Positions 20,182 to 26,407 of a stretch of 26,407 bases of DNA are shown one piece after another. The stretch comes from a virus. The stretch is taken from IMG/VR virus record IMGVR_UViG_3300044630_001391, positions 1 to 26,407 of that record. One strand, written 5' to 3'. A model generated the notes under the pieces. The model was not told the origin of the DNA, ran no database searches, and was given only the letters and a program-made list of their open reading frames with translations. A program made the translations under genes and the position numbers. Every line of letters begins with the position of its first letter. Within the stretch, counting starts at the first letter, position 1.

Positions 20182-20619
20182 ATGCCAACCACAGGACCAG
20201 TTAACGGCACGCTCATAAGCATCTATAAAGATGTGAGCGGCTCACTTAAGAAGATTGCAAACGCAACTTCTAACTCTATCGACATTTCAAAAGATATGAT
20301 CGACGTAACAAGTAAAGACAGCGCAGGCGCGAAGGAATTTATCGCGGGTGAGTATGGCTACACTTTAAACGTTGAAGCAATCTTTGAAGATGATTCAAGC
20401 GTTGGAGCAACTCAACAATCTTTTAAAGACTTAGCTACCGATTTGCTAGCAGGTACTTTATTGACTATTGTAATGAGCTCAAACGTAACAGGCGACGAAA
20501 AATATAGCGGTACCGCTTTCTTTACTAGCTTGTCACTTAGCGCACCTAACAACGACAAAGCAACTTGGACTGGCACCTTGCAGGGGTCTGGCGCTTTGAC
20601 TATTGGCACTGTTGCCTAA
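20182..20619 (+). CDS. Major tail (tube) protein
   Basis: This 145-residue protein looks like a TP901-1-type tail tube subunit: GTLISIYKDVSGSLKKIANA, SIDISKDMIDVTSKDSAGAK, then a beta-rich end (GTAFFTSLSLSAPNNDKATW, then TGTLQGSGALTIG). Rings of it stack along the tape measure to form the tail. Its length and position, before the chaperone, are usual. The next gene has its own promoter-like box 6 bases after this stop. Confidence 0.88.
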   Translation: MPTTGPVNGTLISIYKDVSGSLKKIANATSNSIDISKDMIDVTSKDSAGAKEFIAGEYGYTLNVEAIFEDDSSVGATQQSFKDLATDLLAGTLLTIVMSSNVTGDEKYSGTAFFTSLSLSAPNNDKATWTGTLQGSGALTIGTVA

Positions 20620-20625
20620 TAGTAT

Positions 20626-20633
20626 TATATTTG
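20626..20633 (+). promoter_or_regulatory. Promoter -7 box (TATATTTG) of the tail-assembly operon
   Basis: TATATTTG ends 4 bases before ATG 20638. A TTTG at 20595-20598 lies 27 bases upstream, close to the 26-base spacing seen at 15247 and 26034, and so longer than the usual 19-20. Confidence 0.55.
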
Positions 20634-20637
20634 TGCC

Positions 20638-20970
20638 ATGAGCACTACAATAAAAATTGGGGGTGCTGAGCATCCCCTTTTATTTAACATGAATAGCCTG
20701 CGCAACATTATGGAAGTTGCCGGCATGGAAACCTTTGCAGATTTAAACCTGCAAAAGGACTTGGCTAAGTCTATGGATTTTGCTTTGAGCTGCGCGTTTT
20801 ACGGGATCTTGGAAGGCTACGAGGCGCAAGATAAAAAGACGCCTTACCCAACAGTTCAAAAGTTAGGCGCGGCGATTAAAAAGTTTCAAGAAATTAGCCC
20901 AGCGTTGGAGGGTTTCACCGCAGCAATTACAGAATTTTTTGCACCTGTTGAAGAGTCAACGGGGGAGTAA
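20638..20970 (+). CDS. Tail-assembly chaperone, short form (gpG-like)
   Basis: The 110-residue product (IKIGGAEHPLLFNMNSLRNI, MDFALSCAFYGILEGYEAQD, and the C-terminal LEGFTAAITEFFAPVEEST) matches short tail-assembly chaperones, which hold the tape measure in an assembly-ready form. As in lambda G, the gene ends in a slippery sequence (GGGGG at 20961-20965, stop TAA 20968-20970), and a -1 shift would join it to the frame that continues to 21311. It has its own promoter-like box, with only a 4-base gap to the ATG. Confidence 0.8.
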   Translation: MSTTIKIGGAEHPLLFNMNSLRNIMEVAGMETFADLNLQKDLAKSMDFALSCAFYGILEGYEAQDKKTPYPTVQKLGAAIKKFQEISPALEGFTAAITEFFAPVEESTGE

Positions 20971-21003
20971 CTGCCAAGGGCGACAGCGCCCCGCTAACTT
21001 GGC
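20961..21003 (+). promoter_or_regulatory. Programmed -1 frameshift signal
   Basis: The Gly codon GGG (20962-20964) lies in GGGGG (20961-20965), so its tRNA can slip back one base with perfect re-pairing. Seven bases downstream a stem-loop begins: GCCAAG (20973-20978) pairs with CTTGGC (20998-21003), and inside it GGCG (20979-20982) pairs with CGCC (20987-20990). Slippery site, short spacer and stem match known -1 signals. The new frame is open from 20952 to 21311. Confidence 0.75.
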
Positions 21004-21311
21004 GCAAGATTGAGCGCATTGCTTACGGTGAAATGATGCTAAGCGAAAGCGAGTTTTTACTTTCTACGCCTCGCTTTTGGCGTTTGAAATTGGAAGGGAT
21101 GCGCGAAGCTCAGCAGCAGCAGTATCGCAACCAATGGGAAATAACCCGCTGGGCTGTTGCTACCGGCATGGCCCCGCACTTAAAGAAACCTATTGAGCCC
21201 AAACGTCTGTTAACATTTCCTTGGGAGCAGTCCGATTACTTATCTATTCACGACGCTTTAAAGTTATATTCGCATGTCTTTGATAAGTTAACCCCAGACG
21301 CGAAAGCATGA
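20964..21311 (+). CDS. Tail-assembly chaperone, frameshift extension (gpT-like part of gpGT)
   Basis: This reading frame is reached by a -1 shift from the gene at 20638. From the slip point it reads GVTAKGDSAPLTWRKIERIA and then YGEMMLSESEFLLSTPRFWR, LKLEGM. The part before the first ATG in this frame (21033) is clearly protein-like, so the extension is not an independent gene starting there. The fusion would have about 224 residues. WRKIERIAYGEMMLSESEF resembles the T domain of siphovirus chaperones, which contacts the tail tube while the G part binds the tape measure. The ratio of short to fused forms matters for tail assembly in lambda. Confidence 0.8.
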   Translation, partial: GVTAKGDSAPLTWRKIERIAYGEMMLSESEFLLSTPRFWRLKLEGMREAQQQQYRNQWEITRWAVATGMAPHLKKPIEPKRLLTFPWEQSDYLSIHDALKLYSHVFDKLTPDAKA

Positions 21312-21796
21312 GCGCCCCTATAAAAATAGTCTATTCAATTTTAAGCAATGCGGCGGGGGTTACTTCGTTAGTAGGCACGCGGATAAACCCCGTTAGAATC
21401 CCGCAAGAGTCAGCATTTCCCGCGATCAGTTACAACCTTGTTTCTATTGCAGCCAACCCAACCAACAGCGGCCACAGTCGCACAGAGTTTGCAAGGGTGC
21501 AAGTTAATGTTTATGCTACAAGCTTTGCGGATGCTGTAGAACTTTCTGCGCAAGTTCGGGTTGCGTTTGATGACGCTAGCACTCCAGATACTTATAACGA
21601 TTCTTACGTGCAAGTAATCGAATACGACGGCGAGAATCATACAGCCGACGACACGGCAGCGTTTGCGGGGTTATACCAAATTAGCCAAGACTATTTGCTT
21701 AATTATATTTATACCGCTCCGCTTCCTGAGTTTAATTTGCTTTTGGAAAGTGGCGACTTTGTGCTTTTAGAAACTGGCGATAAAATTATAATCTAA
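21308..21796 (+). CDS. DUF3168-like tail terminator/completion protein
   Basis: The 162-residue product has the DUF3168 pattern: IKIVYSILSNAAGVTSLVGT (5-24), RINPVRIPQESAFPAISYNL, then RVQVNVYATSFADAVELSAQ. Relatives such as SPP1 gp17 cap the head-proximal end of the tail tube. The C-terminus adds a short repeated strand motif (LLLESGDF, then VLLETGDKI) not usual for the family. The gene usually precedes the tail tube gene; here it lies after the chaperone. It overlaps the chaperone end (ATGA) and the tape measure start (TAATG). Confidence 0.75.
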   Translation: MSAPIKIVYSILSNAAGVTSLVGTRINPVRIPQESAFPAISYNLVSIAANPTNSGHSRTEFARVQVNVYATSFADAVELSAQVRVAFDDASTPDTYNDSYVQVIEYDGENHTADDTAAFAGLYQISQDYLLNYIYTAPLPEFNLLLESGDFVLLETGDKIII

Positions 21797-23601
21797 TGGC
21801 TAAAAGTTTAAATATTGTAATTGGCGCAGACATTGAGAAACTGCGCGAAGGGTTTAACAAAGCCATTGCGATAGTTCAAAAGAGCAGCAACCAAATGAGT
21901 GCCGAGGTTGCGAAGTCCGCTAAAGGGATGGAGGAACGATTGGCGGCTATTGCTACGCGCAACCCAACGATGGGCAGCGTGCGGCAGTTGACTCAGTTGG
22001 CGATGGAAGCCCGGGCATTGGGTCCAGAGTTTGCCCAAGTTGCCAACGAAATAATTAAACAGGCGGGCCGCATGAAGGATGCCATCGCCGATACGCGCGG
22101 AGAGGTGACTTATTTTGCAAGCGACACGCGTAGGCTAGACGCTGTGCTTGGTGGTATTCAGGGAGTAGCAGGGGCTTTTGGAGTTGCGCAAGGTGCGGCT
22201 GCTGTATTTGGTGGAGAAAATAAAGAGCTGCAGCAAACTATGGTAAAGTTGCAGGCCGTAATGGCTTTGGTAACTGGATTGCAAGCGGTGCAAAATGCAT
22301 TGCAGGCAGAAAGTGCTTTTATGGTTGGACTAACTACAGCGGCCACAAAAATACAAACCTACGTTTTAGGGCAGGCAACAGTTGCCGCTCGCGTTTATTC
22401 TGCCGCATTAGTTGCTACTGGAGCGGGGGCAATTATTGCGGGATTGCTTTTAATTTACAATGCACTACAAGACAATGCAGAAGCGGCAGAAGCGGCTGAG
22501 GAAGCGCAAAAAAAATATACTACCGAATTAGAGGCTTACAATAACAGAGCGTTAAAATTTGTAGAACGACAGTTAGAATTTAAAAAAGATATTGCGATTA
22601 AAGAGGCGCAGCTTGCGGGTAAAACCCAGGCAGAAATTGAGAAAATAGAACTCGAGCATATGAATAAAAAGCTTAAGGCTTTGAGAACTATGCAAACTCA
22701 ATTAGGCGACGATTCGGAATTAAAAGTACAATTAACCGAAAGAACGCAAGAGCTTGAAAACGCTATAACATTAAAAGGTCTAGACGTAAAAATTAGCGCC
22801 TCTAAGGCTGCCAATGCACAGCGCAAAAAAGATAGGGCCGAGGATTTAGCAGAAGAGAAAAAAGCATTAGAGGAAAGCAAAAAGCTTTACATAGAACAGC
22901 AGGCATTTATTGCGGGATTCAAACCAATGGAGCAATTTGCCGCGCCAAAGGCCCCGACCGTTTCAAAGTTCAAAGGAGCATTTGCTTCCGATGACATGAC
23001 TACGGAACTAAAAAAGAATACCGATGATCAAGTAAAAGTAATGTCCGATTACGAGCGCAAAATGGCTAGCGCTACGGATGCCGTTAATGGCTCTTTTGCT
23101 TCATTGCAAACAGACGCTGCTAATTCATTTGCTCAGTTTATTGCAGATACTGCCGCAGGCGATGCTAACGCAGGTGCAAATTTTGGTAAGTCAATGATGG
23201 GCGCCATTGCTAATTTTATGCAATCGGTCGGTGCTGCATTGATTACAACAGCAATAGCAACGAAAGCTTTTAAGGAATTAATTTTACAGAATCCTGTAGC
23301 GGCAGCTGCTGCGGGTGTGGCATTGGTTGCAGGTTCTGCAATCCTTAAAGCCCAGATAAGTGCGGGCCCAAAGTTTACCGCTTTCGCCGATGGAGGTATA
23401 GTAAGCGGCCCGACCTTGGGGCTTATGGGTGAATATCCCGGGGCGAGTTCTAACCCTGAAGTAATTGCACCACTGGATAAATTAAAAGGAATGTTAAAGA
23501 GTGGAGACAGTAGCAGCGGATTTGTGGCTAGCACTTCCATTGCAGGCAGGGATTTGGCAATAGTTTTGGAACGATACAATAAAGATAGCAAGCGCGGATA
23601 A
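21796..23601 (+). CDS. Tape measure protein
   Basis: This 601-residue protein has the tape-measure build: a helical N-terminus (LNIVIGADIEKLREGFNKAI), a membrane-type helix at about 202-221 (SAALVATGAGAIIAGLLLIY), a long charged coiled coil (about 230-370, with EKIELEHMNKKLKALRTMQT), and a second hydrophobic stretch near 500-520 (AAAAGVALVAGSAILKAQI). It ends with the common FADGGIVSGPTLGLMGEYPG motif. It sets the tail length (about 1.5 Å per residue in other siphoviruses, suggesting a tail of about 90 nm) and may help DNA cross the host membrane. At 601 residues it is on the short side. Confidence 0.9.
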   Translation: MAKSLNIVIGADIEKLREGFNKAIAIVQKSSNQMSAEVAKSAKGMEERLAAIATRNPTMGSVRQLTQLAMEARALGPEFAQVANEIIKQAGRMKDAIADTRGEVTYFASDTRRLDAVLGGIQGVAGAFGVAQGAAAVFGGENKELQQTMVKLQAVMALVTGLQAVQNALQAESAFMVGLTTAATKIQTYVLGQATVAARVYSAALVATGAGAIIAGLLLIYNALQDNAEAAEAAEEAQKKYTTELEAYNNRALKFVERQLEFKKDIAIKEAQLAGKTQAEIEKIELEHMNKKLKALRTMQTQLGDDSELKVQLTERTQELENAITLKGLDVKISASKAANAQRKKDRAEDLAEEKKALEESKKLYIEQQAFIAGFKPMEQFAAPKAPTVSKFKGAFASDDMTTELKKNTDDQVKVMSDYERKMASATDAVNGSFASLQTDAANSFAQFIADTAAGDANAGANFGKSMMGAIANFMQSVGAALITTAIATKAFKELILQNPVAAAAAGVALVAGSAILKAQISAGPKFTAFADGGIVSGPTLGLMGEYPGASSNPEVIAPLDKLKGMLKSGDSSSGFVASTSIAGRDLAIVLERYNKDSKRG

Positions 23602-26033
23602 TGGCACGTATTTACTTTGGCTCATTTAAGAGCATCCAAAATATTACCTATACAGTTGAACTATACGACGGGCCTACTGGTTCGACAAGCTCAGGCACCG
23701 AGTTGATTTTGGCAGGCGAAGGCTTTGAAATAGACAGGCAGGGCGATGGCTCAACTTACTATCAAGATTTTGTAAGGCCGTCAAAGATTACAAGCTATTG
23801 GGAAATCCCAAATAACACTGTTAAAACTGCCTTTGTAAATATTGCAAATAACGAAGAGAATAAATATGCTTTAGTTGTTTATCGCGGGGCGGACTTGTTT
23901 TATGTCGGCCGAGTGATTGCAGATCAAGCCAGTTATTTGCGTGAGTCTGTAGATGGCGCAATGATATTTGATCTTGCAGCTGTTGACGCATTTAATTTAA
24001 TCGAAGGTTTCAATATAGATCCTGCTTGGTTTACAGATGGGCAAGCCACGGCGTTAGACATAATACGCAAGTCTTTGGAATATGCAGGGCTTGATGATTA
24101 TTGGACCTACTTAAGCGCGTCGATTTATTTAAAAGATGGCGTAACAATGTACGACACGGCGCAAGCCAGTAACAAAGGATTAGCAAATACAAAATTAAAT
24201 ATACTTTCTTTTTACAATAATTTTGATGCTTTTGGAGACATCACTTTTATAGATACAGATGGCACGGCCTACGCAGCTACAACCAATATAGATTTAGCAA
24301 ATTGTAAGCAGGCCATTGAGCAGATACTAGAAATTTACGGATCGCGGATGCACCTAGAAAGCGGGGCCTATTGGATTGTTTCGGATGACAACTATAACGC
24401 GGCTTCTATTACTACGCGAAATTATAACGCAGCGGGCACCTTCCAAAGTACAACCACATTAACCCACGCCGTAACGCTTGGAGGCACAGGCACGCGCCCG
24501 CAATGGGAAGCAAAGCCTACGCTAACTTATCAGCCCCCTGTTAGGTTAGTGGATGTAATTGAAGAGCGACAAAATGCTTTATTAGTTGTTAGGACTGAGC
24601 CAGATTATAACAGCATCGAGTTATCAGTAGTTGACAAATTAATCGACGTTGCTAAGGCCATCCGTTGCCGCATGCTTATTAAGTGGATGGATAATTCTTA
24701 TATAGCAATTACTAGCGGATCGGTTAAAAGATACCAACGCTATGCTTTTGAATATAAAATTTATTTCAAAAACTCTGGCGGTGCTATAAAACAATATAGC
24801 GCAAATTTAAACGACTACTTTACACCTGTTGGGCCCGTGTTATATATTAACGAATACATGACCATTAGCGGCGCGCGCAACTCTTGGAATACTTTTATAT
24901 TTGATAAGCAGATGCCACCACCTCCCGCGGGTTATAATCGCATGTTTGTTGACATGATAATTACCGCAGAACAGGGATCATTTATTGCGCCTAATTCATG
25001 GACTGCAAGCAGCTTTAACATTATTAATTTTTGGGGATCTATTAGCGTAGCTCAGCCATTTGGCACAGTTGAAAATCCCAACTATTCGCGCATTACAAAA
25101 AATACAACTTCAGTATCTGGAGCGGCAAGTAATAACAGCCAAAAAATAGAATGGATGCCAAAGTATTACGATGGCGAGGGTGCTTATGGTTATGGCTCTA
25201 TTTACGTTTATAACGGCTCGGCTTGGGTCTTATCTTCAGATTGGTATAGTGGCTACGCTTCTGCAATCCATGACGACCTAGGAACTATACAGGGGCGGCG
25301 CATTGGTGGCATGTATAATAAATTTGTGCCAGTTATTCAGGGCACGCTTTACGATGCAGGCACGCTGACCGCTGTTAAAACTTTGCAGTTTGACTCTACG
25401 CGTTGGCTATTTAATGGTGGAACTTATAACCCGCGTTCAGAAACATGGTCGGGTGAATGGCTAGGCTTAACGCCTGACTATACACAGGCGACAAGCGGCG
25501 GCGGAGTAAACTATAATCCGCGCACAGGTGAGCGAGTTATTCAAAGCCGTTTAGATTACCATGAATTTGCGATAAGCTCGTTTAATTCGCAGTTTAGCAA
25601 TGTACCTCAGCAGGTGCTTGAAGAGCTTGTAAACTATGCGGACCAACCGATAACAGTGCAGCCGACACAGGATACCCAGTACGAGGTAATGCTAAAATAT
25701 ACAGATAGCACTGAGGCGGTTACTTGGTTATTACAAGAGCACGGCACCTTTAAAACTTACACCACAGGCACGAGCTCACTGGATACAAACTTTGAGGGGC
25801 ACCTTGGAAATACTGCGGGCGGTTCTGTTATTTTAAACTTGCCTGCTGTAGCTACACAGAAAGGGAAAAAATATTACTTCGTGAAGTCGGGCTCCTCGCA
25901 TACCTTCAGGATTAATGCAGCCACTGGAGAAAATATAAACGGCACAGATCACTTCCTTTTAAATACAAACTACGACAGCCACACGATTATTTGCGACGGT
26001 ACCCAGTGGTTTATTATTGCAGCGCATCCGTAA
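23601..26033 (+). CDS. Large tail-tip / distal tail protein
   Basis: This 810-residue protein follows the tape measure by a one-base overlap, the place of distal-tail and tail-associated proteins. The N-terminal region (ARIYFGSFKSIQNITYTVEL, YDGPTGS; YYQDFVRPSKITSYWEIPNN) is consistent with a tail-hub (Dit/Tal-like) part. The middle (TALDIIRKSLEYAGLDDYWT and onward) resembles baseplate hub regions. The last 80 or so residues (NTAGGSVILNLPAVATQKGK, then YYFVKSGSSHTFRINAA) look like a beta-rich module found at the C-termini of fibres that bind host surfaces. A combined hub and receptor-binding role is inferred. No enzymatic motif is seen. Confidence 0.7.
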   Translation: MARIYFGSFKSIQNITYTVELYDGPTGSTSSGTELILAGEGFEIDRQGDGSTYYQDFVRPSKITSYWEIPNNTVKTAFVNIANNEENKYALVVYRGADLFYVGRVIADQASYLRESVDGAMIFDLAAVDAFNLIEGFNIDPAWFTDGQATALDIIRKSLEYAGLDDYWTYLSASIYLKDGVTMYDTAQASNKGLANTKLNILSFYNNFDAFGDITFIDTDGTAYAATTNIDLANCKQAIEQILEIYGSRMHLESGAYWIVSDDNYNAASITTRNYNAAGTFQSTTTLTHAVTLGGTGTRPQWEAKPTLTYQPPVRLVDVIEERQNALLVVRTEPDYNSIELSVVDKLIDVAKAIRCRMLIKWMDNSYIAITSGSVKRYQRYAFEYKIYFKNSGGAIKQYSANLNDYFTPVGPVLYINEYMTISGARNSWNTFIFDKQMPPPPAGYNRMFVDMIITAEQGSFIAPNSWTASSFNIINFWGSISVAQPFGTVENPNYSRITKNTTSVSGAASNNSQKIEWMPKYYDGEGAYGYGSIYVYNGSAWVLSSDWYSGYASAIHDDLGTIQGRRIGGMYNKFVPVIQGTLYDAGTLTAVKTLQFDSTRWLFNGGTYNPRSETWSGEWLGLTPDYTQATSGGGVNYNPRTGERVIQSRLDYHEFAISSFNSQFSNVPQQVLEELVNYADQPITVQPTQDTQYEVMLKYTDSTEAVTWLLQEHGTFKTYTTGTSSLDTNFEGHLGNTAGGSVILNLPAVATQKGKKYYFVKSGSSHTFRINAATGENINGTDHFLLNTNYDSHTIICDGTQWFIIAAHP

Positions 26034-26071
26034 TTTGTTAACACAATAGACGGCGGGGCTTTGTAATTTTG
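26034..26071 (+). promoter_or_regulatory. Late promoter-like element before the terminal tail-fibre gene
   Basis: TTTGTTAACA (26034-26043), 17 bases, then TTGTAATTTTG (26061-26071), which contains TAATTTTG, 4 bases before ATG 26076. The arrangement copies the element at 15247-15283 in motif and spacing. Confidence 0.6.
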
Positions 26072-26075
26072 GGCT

Positions 26076-26407
26076 ATGCCTAATCAAAAAATTAGCGAGT
26101 TAACCGCGATTGTAACGGTAGACACGAGCCTAGACGTCCTGCCGATTGTAGACACGTCAGCGAATACTACTAAAAAAATTAGTCCGACTGCTTTAAAGAC
26201 TGCTTTAGCGTTGGACAACGTCAACAATACCAGCGACGCTAACAAGCCAGTGAGCACCGCGCAGCAGGATGCTTTAAACGCTAAGGTAACAGGAAACACT
26301 GCAATCGTTGCAGCTACAAAAACCAAGATCACATACGACGCGAAAGGGCTAGTAACTGCGGGTAATATTTTAGATGCTGCAGATATGCCGATGGCAATAG
26401 ATGCGGC
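26076..26407 (+). CDS. Tail fibre-like protein, N-terminal part (runs off the window)
   Basis: 110 complete codons are visible. The start, MPNQKISELTAIVTVDTSLD, is a typical N-terminus of Bacteroidota phage fibre proteins. KISPTALKTALALDNVNNTS, DANKPVSTAQ and KITYDAKGLVTAGNILDAAD follow. These stretches resemble the NVNNTSDANKPVSTAQ-type repeats of collagen-like or trimeric fibres that end in a receptor-binding tip. The C-terminus is outside the window. The fragment at 1-98 probably represents the other end of this gene or of a similar one. Confidence 0.8.
   Translation, partial: MPNQKISELTAIVTVDTSLDVLPIVDTSANTTKKISPTALKTALALDNVNNTSDANKPVSTAQQDALNAKVTGNTAIVAATKTKITYDAKGLVTAGNILDAADMPMAIDA

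Noticed and set aside
23133-23591. A 152-codon - strand frame opposite the tape measure gene
   Set aside because: Low-complexity Ala/Pro/Ile product, fully antisense to the tape measure C-terminus, with no promoter or coupling.
26084-26332. An 82-codon - strand frame near the right edge
   Set aside because: Antisense to the fibre gene, which has a clear promoter box and a recognisable N-terminus.
1-26407. tRNA genes, CRISPR arrays, insertion sequences, integrase or toxin-antitoxin pair
   Set aside because: None could be recognised by reading both strands. Absence of an integrase here does not exclude one in the part of the genome outside the window.

Overview
The window is most of the genome of a tailed phage with a siphovirus-type, HK97-like virion. 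The host is probably a member of the Bacteroidota. The host call rests on repeated TAnnTTTG promoter boxes (the Bacteroidota -7 element), almost no Shine-Dalgarno sequences, a BT4734/VirE-type primase-helicase, and Bacteroidota-style tail-fibre ends. No tRNA, rRNA, CRISPR array, integrase or insertion sequence was recognised. Family names come from reading the protein sequences, not from database searches.

Layout. Bases 1-98 are the 3' end of a tail-fibre-like gene, followed by a free-standing GIY-YIG homing endonuclease and a small conserved protein (157-1028). Bases 1043-3104 form a lysis block on the + strand: membrane and coiled-coil proteins, a holin-like protein, overlapping spanin-like genes and an L,D-transpeptidase-like cell-wall enzyme. 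It collides tail to tail with a RecE/RecT-type recombination pair on the - strand (3088-4457). A compact divergent promoter region separates recE from a 58-residue Cro-like HTH protein (4499-4675), which is followed by a strong terminator. A well-formed promoter at 4777-4807 then starts a long + strand early operon: small unknown and membrane proteins (4827-6219), small overlapping genes, a DnaA domain IV-like protein, an SF2 helicase, an HNH protein and a primase-helicase (to 11701). Bases 11702-12033 hold iteron-like repeats and look like a replication origin. VRR-NUC and HNH nucleases follow.

From 12771 onward the + strand carries the packaging and virion genes in classical order: small terminase, large terminase, portal, prohead protease, major capsid, connector proteins, tail tube, tail-assembly chaperone with a -1 frameshift, tail terminator-like protein, tape measure, large tail-tip protein, and the start of a tail fibre that runs off the window. 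Since the window starts inside a tail-fibre C-terminus and ends inside a tail-fibre N-terminus, the genome is probably circular or circularly permuted and cut inside that gene. The two ends do not join in frame, so some sequence is missing between them.

Across the window, genes within operons are coupled by 1-4 base stop/start overlaps (ATGA, TAATG, GTGA, TTGA). The first genes of transcription units have the -7 box only 3-7 bases before the start codon, which suggests leaderless mRNAs. The most interesting points are the iteron origin, the leaderless-promoter pattern, the slippery site plus stem-loop in the tail chaperone, a repeated operator-like motif around the HTH gene, and an exact 40-bp repeat that carries a Shine-Dalgarno sequence and a gene start.
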